Of a stretch of DNA of 64,000 nucleotides, positions 27,101 to 41,007 are shown piece after piece. The stretch covers positions 4,310,501 through 4,374,500 of the forward strand of contig NZ_PDCM01000001.1 in the NCBI RefSeq assembly GCF_008634025.1, in the 5' to 3' direction. The stretch's first letter is position 1. Each line of letters starts with the position of its first letter. This DNA comes from Streptomyces albofaciens JCM 4342 (lineage in GTDB: Bacteria > Actinomycetota > Actinomycetes > Streptomycetales > Streptomycetaceae). A program made the translations under genes and the position numbers. The notes below the pieces were generated by a model. The model was not told where the DNA came from, did not search any database, and saw only the letters and a list, made by a program, of their open reading frames with translations.

Positions 27101-30100
27101 ATGCCCGATGAAGTCAGCCCCGATGAAGTCAGCACGCTCCGGCACTATCTGAAAAGGGTCACCACCGACCTGTTACGCACCCGGGAGGAGCTGCGGGACG
27201 CGACCGAGCGGTCCGCCGAGCCGATCGCGGTGGTCGGCATGTCGTGCCGGCTGCCCGGCGACGTGGCCTCGCCCGCCCAGCTGTGGGACCTGGTGGCCGC
27301 GGGCACGGACGCCATCTCGGCTTTCCCCGAGGACCGGCACTGGCCGATCGAGGAGCTCTACGACGCCGACCCGGAGTCCCAGCAGGCGCGGCGGTCCTAC
27401 GTACGCGAGGGCGGCTTCCTCAGCGGGGCGGGCGATTTCGACCCCGCGTTCTTCGGGATCTCCCCGCGCGAGGCGCTGGTGATGGACCCGCAGCAGCGGT
27501 TGGTGCTGGAGCTGGCCTGGGAGGCGCTGGAGTCCGCCGGCATCCTGCCGGACTCGCTGGTGGGCGAGCGGGCCGGGGTTTTCGTCGGCGCGTCCAGCAA
27601 CGACTACGAGATGCTCTGGCAAGGCACCGACCAGTTCTCCCAGTACGGCATCACCGGCAACACCATGAGCGTGATCTCGGGCCGGATCAGCTACGCCCTG
27701 GGCTTCCACGGCCCGGCCCTCACCGTGGACACCGCCTGCTCGTCCTCCCTGGTCGCCACCCACCTCGCGATGCGGGCCCTGCGCGCCGGCGAGTGCCCGA
27801 TCGCGCTGGCGGGCGGTGTGACGGTGCTGAGCACGCCGGAGACGTTCGTCGAGTTCTGCGGCCAGGGCGTCACCTCCCGGGACGCCCGGATCAAGGCGTT
27901 CGCGGCCGGGGCGAACGGCTCGATCTGGGCCGAGGGCGCGGGCCTGCTGGTACTGGAGCGGCTGTCCGACGCGCGGCAGCACGGCCACCAGGTGCTCGCG
28001 GTGCTGCGCGGCTCGGCGGTCAACTCCGACGGCACCAGCAACGGGCTCTCGGCGCCCAACGGCACCGCCCAGCAGGAGGTGATCCGTACCGCGCTCGCCG
28101 ACGCCGGACTGTCCACCCAGGACGTCGACGTGGTCGAGGCGCACGGCACCGGCACCCCGCTCGGCGACCCGGTGGAGGGCACCGCGCTGGTGGCGACCTA
28201 TGGCCACAACCGGCCGCCCGGCCGGCCACTGCTGCTGGGTTCGCTGAAGTCCAACATCGGACACACGCAGGCCGCGGCCGGCGTGGCCGGCATCATCAAG
28301 ATGATCATGGCGATGCGGCACGGTCTCGCGCCGAAGACGCTGCACGTGGACAGCCCCACCCCGAAGGTGGACTGGGGAGTGAACGGGGTCAGCGTGCTCG
28401 CCGACGCGATGCCCTGGCCGGAGACCGGCCGAGCGCGCCGCGCCGCCGTCTCCTCCTTCGGGATCAGTGGCACCAACGCCCATGTCGTGCTGGAACAGCC
28501 CGTCGAGCCGGAGGCGCCGGAACCCGGCGCGCCGTCCGCCGGTCTGGTGTGGACGGTGTCGGGCCGGACCGGGGAAGCGCTGCGCGACCAGGCGACCCGG
28601 CTGCTGGCGTTCGCCGAGTCCGACGGTGCTCCCTCCGCCGAGGGGCTGGCGTACGTGTTGGCCACCCGCCGCACCCACTTCCGCCACCGGCTGGCAGTGC
28701 CCGGCCGGGACCGGGACGAACTCATCTCCGCGCTGCGCGGCCACCTCGACACCGGCCTGGTCCCCGATGTGGCGGTGGGCACCGCGGCCGGCGGCGGGTT
28801 GTGCGTGCTGTTCACCGGCCAGGGCGCGCAGTGGCCCGGCATGGGGCGCCAGCTCGCCGCCTCCTTCCCGGCGTTCGCCGAGGCGTTCGACGAGGTGTGC
28901 GAGCTGTTCGACCGGGAGCTGCCGCGTCCGCTGCGGACCGTGCTCGACGGCGAACCGGACCTGCTCGACCGCACCGACTACGCCCAGGCCGCCCTGTTCG
29001 CGGTGGAGGTCTCGCTGTTCCGGCTGATGCGCTCCTGGGGCGTGCGCCCGGACCTGCTGCTGGGACATTCGATCGGGGAGATCAGCGCGGCGCACGTGGC
29101 CGGGGTGTGGTCGCTGCCGGACGCGGTCCGCCTGGTGGCCGCCAGAGGCCGCCTGATGGCCGCGCTGCCCGAGGGCGGCGCGATGCTGTCCGTGCAGGGC
29201 ACCGAGCAGGACCTGGCCCCCTGGCTGGCGGGGCGCGCGCGGCGGGTGTCCGTCGCGGCGGTGAACGCCTCGGACACGGTGGTCGTCTCCGGCGCGGACG
29301 AGGACATCACGGAACTGGAGGCCGACTGGGCGGGTCAGGGACGGCGGACCCGGCGGCTGCGGGTCAGCCACGCCTTCCACTCGCCGCTGATGGAGCCGAT
29401 GCTGGCCGAGTTCGGCACGGTTCTGGCCGGGTTGACGGCGCACGACCCGCACATCCCGGTGATCTCCAACCTCACCGGCGAGCCGGCCACGGCGGAGCAG
29501 CTGCGCTCGCCGGAGTACTGGACCGCGCACGTCCGGCAGGCGGTGCGGTTCCACGACGGGCTGCGCACCGCACGCGAGGCCGGTGCGCGCGTCCTGCTCG
29601 AACTGGGACCGGGCGCGGTGCTCTCCGCGCTGGCCGGGCGGGATGCCGGGCCGGACGAGGCGGTGGTGCCCACCCTGCGCGGGGCCGATCGTGACGAGAC
29701 CAAGGACGTGCTGCTCGCCCTCGGCGCGCTGCACACGCAGGGCGTGGAGGTGGACTGGCCCGCCGTGCTGCCCGCCGCGCCCGCCAGGACGGCGGACCTG
29801 CCCGGCTACGCGTTTCAGCACGAGAGGTACTGGCTGGTACCGGACGGGAACGGGCTGAACCTGCGTTCCACCGGGCTGCTCCCGGTGGGCCACCCGCTGC
29901 TGGGCGCCATGGTGTCCGCGGCCGAGGGCGACGGCGTCCTGCTCACCGGCAGGCTGTCCCTCCAGTCGCACCCCTGGCTGGGGGGCCACCGGGTGCGCGG
30001 CATCCCCCTGCTGGCCGGCACCGGCTTCGTGGAACTGGCGCTGGCCGCGGGCGAGCACGTCGGCTGCGACCTGCTCGACCAGCTGACCGTCGAGGCACCG

Positions 30101-32683
30101 CTGGTCCTGCCGGAACACGGCGGGGTGTCGGTGCAGGTGGTGGTGGGCGGCACCGAGGAGACCGGCCGCCGCCCGGTGCGGGTGTACTCCCGGCCGGAGG
30201 GCGTGGGGCAGGCCGAGCCGGGCCCATGGCGGTCACACGCCTTCGGCTACCTGGGCATCCGCACCGCGACGCCGGACACGGCCCTCGCGCAGTGGCCGCC
30301 GCGTGACGTACGGGAGATCCCGGTCGCGGACGTCTACGACGAGGTGGTGGAGGGCAGGCACTTCCGCTACGAGGGCGCGTTCCGCGGCCTGCGGACCCTC
30401 TGGCAGCGCGACCACCCCGACGGGAGCTCGGAGATGTTCGCCGAGGTCGCCCTGCCCGCCGAGGCGGCGGGGGACGCGAAGCGCTACAGCCTGCATCCGG
30501 CGCTGCTGGACGCGGCACTGCACGCGGTCGGTCTCGGCCCGCAGCTGGACGGGATCGACGAGGGCAACGGCTCGATGCCGTTCTCGTGGTCGGGGCTGTC
30601 GCTGTTCCGGGCCGGAGCCTCGACGGTGCGGGTGCACGCCACCGGCGGAAACGGCGATGTGGCGATCACGCTGGCGGACGAGACCGGCGCCACCGTGGCC
30701 ACGGCGGACTCCCTGGTGTTCCGGCCGCTGCCCGCCGATGAGTCCTACCTGCTGGGACCGGCCGACGACGGCGCGGAACTGCTGGCACAGGACTGGGTGC
30801 CCGTGCGCCGGCCGTCCACAGTGGACGATTCCGGCGGGTGGCACGATCCCGGGACCGGTGAACTCGACCTCGCGGCGCTGGCGGACGCGGCGGACCCGGT
30901 GCCGCCGGTGGTGGTGCTGCGCCCGGCCCGTCCCGCCGGGGACGACGTCACCGCACGGGTCCGCGCCGCGCTCACCGAGCTGACCGGGTACCTGCGCGGG
31001 TGGCTCACCGACCAGCGGTTCGCCGGTTCGCTGCTGGTGGTCTGCACCGAGCGCGCGCTCGGCGTACGCGCGGGCGACGAACCCGACCTGGCACTGTCCG
31101 CGGCCCACGGGCTGGCTCGCTCGGCACAGAACGAGCACCCGGGGCGCGTCCTGCTGGTCGACGTCGACGAGCCCACCGGCACCGCGCTGCGCGACGCGGT
31201 CGCCGTCGCGTCCGCGGCCCGTGAGCCCCAGGTGGCGCTGCGCGCGGGCGAGCTGCTGGTGCCCCGGCTGCACCGCGACGACGCTCCGGCGCAGGGCGAC
31301 GGCGGCCCGGCCGCCCGCCCGCCCGACCCCGACGGCACCGTGCTGATCACCGGTGGGCTCGGGTCGCTGGGCCGCACACTGGCCCGGCATCTGGCGAGCC
31401 GGGGCGCCCGCAGGCTGCTGCTCCTCTCGCGCCGTGGCGCGGAGAGCCCCGGCGCCGCGGAACTGGTCGCCGAACTCGGCCGGCTCGGCGCGCACGCCGA
31501 GCTGGCGCGCGGCGACGTCGCCCGGCGGGACGACGTGGCCCGGGTGCTGGCCGAGGTGCCCGCGGCACACCCGCTCACCGCCGTGGTCCATGCGGCCGGC
31601 GTGCTGGACGACGGCTTGGTGGAGTCGCTGACCGAGGGGCAGATGGAGAACGTGCTGGCGCCGAAGGTCGACGGAGCCTGGCACCTGCACGAGTTGACCC
31701 GGGAACTCGATCTCGTCGGGTTCACGTGCTTTTCCTCCGCCGCCGGCGTGTTCGGCACCGCGGGCCAGGGTGCCTACGCCGCGGCGAACGCCTTCCTGGA
31801 CGCACTGATGAACCAGCGGGCCGCCGCCGGGCTCCCGGCCCACTCGCTGGGCTGGGGCCTGTGGGCGCCGGACAGCGGGACCGGCACGACCGACGGGATG
31901 GGCGGCGGGCTGGCCGCCGCGGACCGGGCCCGCATGGACCGCACCGGGATCCGCGCGCTGACCGTCGAGCAGGGCTTGGCCCTCTGGGACACCGCGACCG
32001 CCTCGGACCGGGTGCACCTGGTGCCCATCGGGCTGGACCTGGCCACCGTGGCCGGTCTGGGGGAGGAGGGCATCCCGCCGTTGCTGCGCGACCTGGTCCG
32101 CCCGGCCCGCCGCCGGAGCTCGGCGCGGTCCGCCGCGCCCGCCGAGTCCCCGGCGGACCTGGCCCGCAGGCTGGGCGGGCTGAGCCCCACCGAACGGGAC
32201 CGGCAGCTCCTCAATCTGGTGCTCGGTCACATCGCGGCGGTGCTCGGCTACCCGTCCGCGGACGGGGTGCCCGCGGACGGTCCGTTCGGGGACCTCGGAT
32301 TCGACTCGCTGAGCTCGGTCGAGCTGCGCAACCGGCTCAACACCGCCACGGGTCTGAACCTGCCCGCCACCTTGGTGTTCGACCACCCCACCCCGGCCAT
32401 CCTCGCGGCGCACCTCGGTACGGAGGTCGCCCCGGATGCCGCCGGCCCGGAGGAACCGGCGGACGGCCCTGCCGAGCGCGGCCCGGATCAGCTCTCCGGA
32501 CTCGCGCAGGCGGTCGAGGAGGCGCTGGCCGGCGGGAGCGCGCAGCGCGACGCGCTGCGCGGACGACTGCGGGCGGCGCTGCACGCGCTGGACGGCGAGC
32601 CGGAACTCGGGGCGGACGAGCTGAGCTCGGCCTCCGTGGACCAGCTCTACGCCTTCGTGGACAAGGAACTCGGCGATGCGTGA
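27101..32683 (+). CDS. Type I polyketide synthase PKS2, one module (KS-AT-DH-KR-ACP)
   Basis: The 1860-residue protein has an N-terminal coiled-coil docking helix ([19 protein letters not shown]), a KS (Cys near residue 212, EAHGTGT, KSNIGHT), an AT with GHSIG and HAFH (malonyl), a DH, a KR (GGLGSLG, LDD, B type, Tyr in AYAAANA), an ACP (GFDSL near residue 1735) and a C-terminal docking helix ([14 protein letters not shown]). The DH looks impaired: the motif proline is Ala ([10 protein letters not shown]) and the YGPAF element is YEGAF, though DAALH remains. The first residues carry an exact repeat, [10 protein letters not shown]. It extends the PKS1 chain by one malonate. Confidence 0.95.
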   Translation: MPDEVSPDEVSTLRHYLKRVTTDLLRTREELRDATERSAEPIAVVGMSCRLPGDVASPAQLWDLVAAGTDAISAFPEDRHWPIEELYDADPESQQARRSYVREGGFLSGAGDFDPAFFGISPREALVMDPQQRLVLELAWEALESAGILPDSLVGERAGVFVGASSNDYEMLWQGTDQFSQYGITGNTMSVISGRISYALGFHGPALTVDTACSSSLVATHLAMRALRAGECPIALAGGVTVLSTPETFVEFCGQGVTSRDARIKAFAAGANGSIWAEGAGLLVLERLSDARQHGHQVLAVLRGSAVNSDGTSNGLSAPNGTAQQEVIRTALADAGLSTQDVDVVEAHGTGTPLGDPVEGTALVATYGHNRPPGRPLLLGSLKSNIGHTQAAAGVAGIIKMIMAMRHGLAPKTLHVDSPTPKVDWGVNGVSVLADAMPWPETGRARRAAVSSFGISGTNAHVVLEQPVEPEAPEPGAPSAGLVWTVSGRTGEALRDQATRLLAFAESDGAPSAEGLAYVLATRRTHFRHRLAVPGRDRDELISALRGHLDTGLVPDVAVGTAAGGGLCVLFTGQGAQWPGMGRQLAASFPAFAEAFDEVCELFDRELPRPLRTVLDGEPDLLDRTDYAQAALFAVEVSLFRLMRSWGVRPDLLLGHSIGEISAAHVAGVWSLPDAVRLVAARGRLMAALPEGGAMLSVQGTEQDLAPWLAGRARRVSVAAVNASDTVVVSGADEDITELEADWAGQGRRTRRLRVSHAFHSPLMEPMLAEFGTVLAGLTAHDPHIPVISNLTGEPATAEQLRSPEYWTAHVRQAVRFHDGLRTAREAGARVLLELGPGAVLSALAGRDAGPDEAVVPTLRGADRDETKDVLLALGALHTQGVEVDWPAVLPAAPARTADLPGYAFQHERYWLVPDGNGLNLRSTGLLPVGHPLLGAMVSAAEGDGVLLTGRLSLQSHPWLGGHRVRGIPLLAGTGFVELALAAGEHVGCDLLDQLTVEAPLVLPEHGGVSVQVVVGGTEETGRRPVRVYSRPEGVGQAEPGPWRSHAFGYLGIRTATPDTALAQWPPRDVREIPVADVYDEVVEGRHFRYEGAFRGLRTLWQRDHPDGSSEMFAEVALPAEAAGDAKRYSLHPALLDAALHAVGLGPQLDGIDEGNGSMPFSWSGLSLFRAGASTVRVHATGGNGDVAITLADETGATVATADSLVFRPLPADESYLLGPADDGAELLAQDWVPVRRPSTVDDSGGWHDPGTGELDLAALADAADPVPPVVVLRPARPAGDDVTARVRAALTELTGYLRGWLTDQRFAGSLLVVCTERALGVRAGDEPDLALSAAHGLARSAQNEHPGRVLLVDVDEPTGTALRDAVAVASAAREPQVALRAGELLVPRLHRDDAPAQGDGGPAARPPDPDGTVLITGGLGSLGRTLARHLASRGARRLLLLSRRGAESPGAAELVAELGRLGAHAELARGDVARRDDVARVLAEVPAAHPLTAVVHAAGVLDDGLVESLTEGQMENVLAPKVDGAWHLHELTRELDLVGFTCFSSAAGVFGTAGQGAYAAANAFLDALMNQRAAAGLPAHSLGWGLWAPDSGTGTTDGMGGGLAAADRARMDRTGIRALTVEQGLALWDTATASDRVHLVPIGLDLATVAGLGEEGIPPLLRDLVRPARRRSSARSAAPAESPADLARRLGGLSPTERDRQLLNLVLGHIAAVLGYPSADGVPADGPFGDLGFDSLSSVELRNRLNTATGLNLPATLVFDHPTPAILAAHLGTEVAPDAAGPEEPADGPAERGPDQLSGLAQAVEEALAGGSAQRDALRGRLRAALHALDGEPELGADELSSASVDQLYAFVDKELGDA

Positions 32684-32729
32684 GCCAGCAGCCGGGGCCG
32701 CCCGGCCGACCGGAGAGGAAGCGAAAGCT

Positions 32730-36511
<3,782 letters not shown>

Positions 36512-36515
<4 letters not shown>

Positions 36516-36577
36516 CGACCGTTCCCGATCTTCCCGACGCCGCGGGGGCACGGGCCGGTCACCCTGGGCACCCCTGA
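36512..36577 (+). other. 21-codon ORF coupled to the PKS3 stop
   Basis: An ATG overlaps the PKS3 stop (ATGA) and opens [21 protein letters not shown] before a TGA. The start arrangement is exactly that of the coupled genes elsewhere in this window, but the frame closes after 21 codons. It may be the remnant of a deleted next gene of the PKS operon, or chance. Confidence 0.3.
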
Positions 36578-36631
36578 ACACACCCGACCGCGCCCGCTGT
36601 TGGCCAAAACTCTCAGCGAATGGCGTATCCA

Positions 36632-36660
36632 CCGGCCGCCTCCCCTGGGGAGGCGGCCGG
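36632..36660. terminator. Intrinsic hairpin after the PKS operon
   Basis: This is a perfect 13-bp inverted repeat (CCGGCCGCCTCCC and its complement) with a 3-base loop, about 115 bp past PKS3. There is no T-run, as is usual in streptomycetes. It probably ends the PKS transcript before the HAD gene. Confidence 0.65.
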
Positions 36661-36847
36661 CGCGCCCGGTGGCGTGTCGGCGAGTGGCGTGTGCTGTTCA
36701 GGGGTATGGCGGGAAGCAGCGATGACGGGGGAGAGGGGCTCTTCCGGGGGTGCGAGGGGCCGTAGCGGTGCCTCGTGCGTCTGTTCGTCACGCACCTGAC
36801 GTGGGGCGCGTCTGTGTGGCGCGTCGAAGAGAGAGGCGCCGACCGCC

Positions 36848-37492
36848 ATGCAGAGAACCTCCTTCCGTGGCTTCTTCCGTATCGGTCCCGTGTTGCCGGC
36901 CGCCGCGGTGGCGTCGGTCGTGCTGGCCACCGCGGCGAGCGCGGCCGTGCCGGCGGACGTGGCGCACGGCGTTCCGGCCGGGGCGCGGACCCCTTCGGCG
37001 CGCGGCTGTGCCGTCGTCTACTTCGATCTGGGCGAGACGCTGGTGCACACCGCCGCGGACTCCGGCATCAGCTACCTGCCGGGTGCGGCCGCGTACCTGC
37101 GCGCGTTGCGGGAGCGGCACATCAAAGTCGGGCTGATCACCAACGTGCCGTCCTCGTGGGGCAAGACGGACGCCGAGCGCGCCGCCGCCCTGAAGAAGGC
37201 GGTCGACGGCGCGTGGAAGGGACCCGTCCCGTTCGCCTGGAAGGACTTCGGCGACCGGATTCTCACTCCGCGCACCGAGGCGGAGCGCAAGCCGGCAGCC
37301 GTCCTCTGGAAGCGTGCCAGGGCCGCGGCACACGGCTGTCGCCTCGTCTACCAGGGGGAGACCGCCGAGGAGACGTATGTGGCGGCTTCGCTCGGTTACG
37401 TGGCCTATCGGGTCGGAGGGCCCTTCCGCCCCGCCTACCTCCCGGTCCGAGTGATCGAGTGCCTGGCGGACGGCTCCGGCCGGCGCGCCTGA
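36848..37492 (+). CDS. Exported HAD-like protein with altered catalytic motif
   Basis: The 214-residue protein has an N-terminal signal peptide (RIGPVLPAAAVASVVLATAA, cleavage near AASAA). HAD motifs follow: VYFDLGETLVH (motif I), GLITNVPSS (motif II), ERKPAAVLW (motif III Lys) and QGETAEETYVAA in the place of motif IV. In motif I the second Asp of DxDxT is Gly, and motif IV lacks its GDxxxD acids, so ordinary phosphatase activity is doubtful. AGAGAGG precedes the ATG at some distance. It lies between the PKS terminator and a strong shared terminator, so it is a separate unit. A substrate-binding or non-phosphatase role is possible. Confidence 0.75.
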   Translation: MQRTSFRGFFRIGPVLPAAAVASVVLATAASAAVPADVAHGVPAGARTPSARGCAVVYFDLGETLVHTAADSGISYLPGAAAYLRALRERHIKVGLITNVPSSWGKTDAERAAALKKAVDGAWKGPVPFAWKDFGDRILTPRTEAERKPAAVLWKRARAAAHGCRLVYQGETAEETYVAASLGYVAYRVGGPFRPAYLPVRVIECLADGSGRRA

Positions 37493-37522
37493 ACAGGAGC
37501 GTGGACGGCCGTACGTACGCAT

Positions 37523-37564
37523 GTCCGCACGCCCGCGCCCCGAGGTGGGCGCGGGCGTGCGGAC
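37523..37564. terminator. Strong bidirectional terminator hairpin
   Basis: A perfect 18-bp stem (37523-37540 with 37547-37564) and a 6-base loop CGAGGT sit between the convergent HAD and MFS genes, 3 bp from the MFS stop codon. It should end transcription from both sides. Confidence 0.85.
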
Positions 37565-37567
37565 GTC

Positions 37568-38998
37568 CTACACGGCGGCTTTCGGAGGTGTGTCCGACGC
37601 GCCGGACACCGCGCCTTCCGGATGCCGTCGACGGGAGCCCGGCTCCTCCGCCGCCTCGGAATCCGGCGGCTCCGCCGCCTCCAGGGCCGCACCTCCCTCC
37701 GTCATCCCCTCCGCACCGCGCCGCGTCCGCACGCTCCGCAGGACCAGTTGGAAGGCCCCGAGCAGCACCGCGGTCGCCAGGGCGCTGTGCCAGAGCAGGG
37801 CGTCCAGGCGGCCCGCGGAGAGGTAGGCGCCCACGGCGACGGCCGCCAGCGCGCACACCGCGCGGTCCACGATCGACTCGACCGACAGCAGCGTCGCCCG
37901 CGGGGCGCCGGCCGGTACGGCATCGTTGACCAGCTTGCGCTGGACCGGGTAGGCGAAACCGGCCGCGGCGGCGAACACGCAGAGCAGCGCTACGGTCGTC
38001 CAGGGCCCGCCGAGGGTGATGCCCGCCAGGGTGCCCGCGAGGACGAGGCTGAGGACGGAGACCCAGGCCACCGGCGACAGGCGGCGGCCCAGCCACTGGG
38101 GGCGTGCCGAGCCCACGGCCTCCGCCACCGTCATGGCGGCGAGCACCCCGCCGTGCGCGGACTCGCCGATGCCGTGGTCGAGCAGGATCGGCTGGAAGAG
38201 GTTGACCTGGCAGATCCTGGACAGGGTGAACACGGCCACGCCCTGGACCATGACCAGCGTCAGCCACGGCGAGGAGACGACACAGCGCAGCGCTGCCTTC
38301 GCGTCGCCCAGCGAGGTGCCGCGCCCGCCCCTCGGTGCCCGGGGCCTTTCGGCCCGGCCCGGTGAGGCCGTACCGCGAGCCGTGGCGGGCACTGCTGTCC
38401 GGGGCAGGGCGATGACGCAGATCAGGGAACCCGCCGCGCTCAGGGCGCTCAGGAGGTACGGAGCCGGGTGGACGAGGGTCATCAGCGGCCCGACCAGGGG
38501 CCAGCACAGGATCTTCGCGGCGAGTCCGAGCGCCCGCGCGGTCCCCTCCGCCTTGAGGTAGTGCTCCTCGCAGCGCTCGGTGCGCAGCCCGTCGTACAGG
38601 TAGGCGCTGGCCGCGCCCGAGGTGAGGGAGCGGCCGGCGGCGATGGCGAGGAAGTGGACGAGGAAGCCGGAGTACGAGGAACTGACCACCGGGGCGAGGT
38701 TCGCGGCCGTCATCACGACGGCACCGGCCCGCAGGCAGTTGCGGGTACCGATCCGGTCGGCGATCAGCCCGGTCGGTATCTCGAAGAGGCAGAAGGCCAC
38801 GTAGTAGATGCTCTGGATACCGAAGATCTGCCCGTCGGAGAGCCCGGCGTCCTTCTGGTAGGCGTAGAACACCGGCATCCACCACAGCAGGTTGAACAGC
38901 AGCTGGAAGCCGTAGTTGAGCCGGACGATGCGCCGGGCGGTGCCGGTCAGGGGCGTGGCGGCGGGCCGCGCCGCGGAGCGCGGGAGGCGGGGGCTCAC
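37568..38998 (-). CDS. MFS transporter of the ATP-grasp operon
   Basis: The 476-residue protein has about 12 membrane helices. It begins near the first helix (LNYGFQLLFNLLWWMPVFYAY) and has the loop motif LIADRIGTRNCLRAG typical of MFS carriers. The last 50 residues are a charged cytoplasmic tail. The GTG start overlaps the stop of the PEP-synthase-like gene (GTGA), so it is third in a coupled operon behind an ATP-grasp ligase. This recalls dipeptide-antibiotic operons, where the ligase and the exporter are neighbours (BacD and BacE in bacilysin). Export of the operon's product is therefore the best guess. Confidence 0.85.
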   Translation of the reverse strand: MSPRLPRSAARPAATPLTGTARRIVRLNYGFQLLFNLLWWMPVFYAYQKDAGLSDGQIFGIQSIYYVAFCLFEIPTGLIADRIGTRNCLRAGAVVMTAANLAPVVSSSYSGFLVHFLAIAAGRSLTSGAASAYLYDGLRTERCEEHYLKAEGTARALGLAAKILCWPLVGPLMTLVHPAPYLLSALSAAGSLICVIALPRTAVPATARGTASPGRAERPRAPRGGRGTSLGDAKAALRCVVSSPWLTLVMVQGVAVFTLSRICQVNLFQPILLDHGIGESAHGGVLAAMTVAEAVGSARPQWLGRRLSPVAWVSVLSLVLAGTLAGITLGGPWTTVALLCVFAAAAGFAYPVQRKLVNDAVPAGAPRATLLSVESIVDRAVCALAAVAVGAYLSAGRLDALLWHSALATAVLLGAFQLVLRSVRTRRGAEGMTEGGAALEAAEPPDSEAAEEPGSRRRHPEGAVSGASDTPPKAAV

Positions 38999-41007
38999 AG
39001 CGCGTAGGGGCGGATCTGGACCAGGCGGAAGTCGCCCTGGTCGGTCAGCAGCCACTCGATGTCCAGGGGGTCGTCCACCTCGGGGGCGCTGAAGTGGGAC
39101 TGCAGCAGCCGGCCGGTCAGGGACAGGTCCGCGAGCCGGGCCCGGGTGGCGGCGGGCAGGCCCTCGCTCCAGGAGCCGAGGGCGACGGTGCGCCCGCCGC
39201 CCTCGACGGTGTTGTAGAGGTACTGCTGCGGCAGCACCTCGCCCTCGACGACCTGTTCGGGCGAGCCCGGCGAACAGTTGAGGTAGACGTTGCGGAAGTC
39301 CTCGCGCCGGGTGGGGTCGCAGGTCACCAGGACGCCGCCGAGCGCGGCGGGGACGTACTCCTGGATGATCACGCCCATGTAGGTGTCGTCCAGGGATATG
39401 CCCACCTGGTGGCGCAGCCGCACACTGCGCGGCGAGAGCAGGGAGGCCCATACCTGCCGCACGGCGTCGAGGAGTTCGCCGGTGCCGCGGACCGTGGTGA
39501 CGGAGTCGTAGACCCCTGCCGCGGAGAAGCCCGGCAGGTCCTCGGCGTTGGAGGAGGAGCGCACCACGAGACGGCCGCCCGCGGTGAGCGGGGCGGGGAA
39601 GGCCCGGGTGATCTCCCTGGTGACGGAGTCGGGCATCGTGGCGTGCCGGGTCAGGTGCTGGAGCTGCAGGCAGAGCGGGTCGAGGACGTCCATGGCGTCG
39701 AGTTCGAGCGCCATCTTCAGCTTGCCGATGCCCTGCTGGAGCGCGGGGGAGGAGGTGAGGAAGCGGTGCAGGAGGGAGAACGGCAGGGCCACACCCTCGG
39801 GGGCCGCGACGGTGCCGGCCACGAAGGAGGCCGCGGCCGCGCGGAGTTCGGTGGCGGAGGGCGCGTCCAGGCCGAGCCGGGACGCGAGGTGCCCGTACAG
39901 GTTCTTGCGGGGCGGGCGGGGGCGGCCGTAGAACGCGGTGAGATCGGCCGTGCGGCTGTCGAGGACGTGGTGCAGCTCTCCGAGGTTGGCCGCCTTGGTG
40001 CCGTAGCGGTCACGGTCGGCGCTGCGCAGCCGGTGCAGGGAGAGTACGGGCGCGTCCTCCAGGAGCGGTGGTTCCAGGCGGATGCGCTGCTGGTGCCAGG
40101 CCGGGGCCCGCAGTTCGGGGGCCTGCTCCAGCCGCTCCAGGGTGATCTCGTCCTCGCTGACCCGGTAGCGGACCCAGGCCCCGTCCAGACCGTCCTTCTG
40201 GACGAGCTGTTCCAGATCGCGGACGATCGCGTTCGGGATGCCCCACCCGGAGGCGAGCACGTTGGTGTGGGACAGCGGGGTGATGGGCGCGGTGTTGATG
40301 AACCCCGCCACCCGCTGCACACCGTCCGGCAGGCAGGGCATGGCGACGATGTCCGACCAGCCGAGCCCGTCGGCCGCCGCCTCGTACTCCGCCACGGTCG
40401 TGAAGCAGCGCAGCCGGCCGGTGGCTTCCCCGGCGTTGAGCGGCACGCGGACCCGGGAGCCGAAGAGTTCGTGACCGAGGATGCGCGGCACGCGCTGCTC
40501 GCTGACCTGGGCCAGTGCCTCCTCCTGGCCGTGATTGGCGGGCTTGAGCAGGAGCGGCAGCCTGCCGTCGACGCGCTCCCGGACGAAGGTGTAGAAGAAC
40601 TCCAGCAGCTCCCCGTGCATGGTGTCGGCCTCGGTCGTCTCCAGCACGAGGAAGGTGCGCTCGCGGCCCTCCCGGTCCTCGTCGGTGTGCAGGGACAGCA
40701 CGCCGAGCAGGAAGCGGCGCTCGGGGTCCATGTAGACGGACGCGTTGAACTCGTCCAGCCGGGCGTCGAGTTCGGCGAGGTCCATGCCGAGGACACGGGT
40801 GGCGATGTAGTTCACGTGGAAGGGGTGGGCGGCCGTGTCGAGCAGGTGCCAGGTGGACTCGGCGCGGTCGACGACGACCTTCAGGTACGGGTGGCCTGCC
40901 AGGACCCCGGACAGCGTACGGAACAGCGGCAGCGAGAGGTTCTCGCCGACGACCGTGCGGTCGGCCGCGGGATCGGCGACGCTGACGGGGAGCGGAGTGG
41001 TGGTCAT
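38995..41007 (-). CDS. PEP-synthase-like protein with shuffled phospho-His and ATP-binding domains
   Basis: The protein has 670 residues. Residues 1-190 have no clear family. A swivelling phosphohistidine-type domain lies around residues 195-300 with His247 in PITPLSHTNVLASGWGIPNA. The C-terminal half (about 325-670) is a PPDK/PEP-synthase ATP-binding domain: GTKAANLGEL near 336, VVRSSSNAEDLPGF near 481 and DIEWLL...LVQIRPY at the end. In PEP synthase the ATP domain comes first, then the His domain, then a PEP/pyruvate barrel. Here the order is reversed and the barrel is absent. It may phosphorylate a different acceptor through the His. ATGA coupling to the ATP-grasp gene points to one pathway. 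Confidence 0.8.
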   Translation of the reverse strand: MTTTPLPVSVADPAADRTVVGENLSLPLFRTLSGVLAGHPYLKVVVDRAESTWHLLDTAAHPFHVNYIATRVLGMDLAELDARLDEFNASVYMDPERRFLLGVLSLHTDEDREGRERTFLVLETTEADTMHGELLEFFYTFVRERVDGRLPLLLKPANHGQEEALAQVSEQRVPRILGHELFGSRVRVPLNAGEATGRLRCFTTVAEYEAAADGLGWSDIVAMPCLPDGVQRVAGFINTAPITPLSHTNVLASGWGIPNAIVRDLEQLVQKDGLDGAWVRYRVSEDEITLERLEQAPELRAPAWHQQRIRLEPPLLEDAPVLSLHRLRSADRDRYGTKAANLGELHHVLDSRTADLTAFYGRPRPPRKNLYGHLASRLGLDAPSATELRAAAASFVAGTVAAPEGVALPFSLLHRFLTSSPALQQGIGKLKMALELDAMDVLDPLCLQLQHLTRHATMPDSVTREITRAFPAPLTAGGRLVVRSSSNAEDLPGFSAAGVYDSVTTVRGTGELLDAVRQVWASLLSPRSVRLRHQVGISLDDTYMGVIIQEYVPAALGGVLVTCDPTRREDFRNVYLNCSPGSPEQVVEGEVLPQQYLYNTVEGGGRTVALGSWSEGLPAATRARLADLSLTGRLLQSHFSAPEVDDPLDIEWLLTDQGDFRLVQIRPYAL

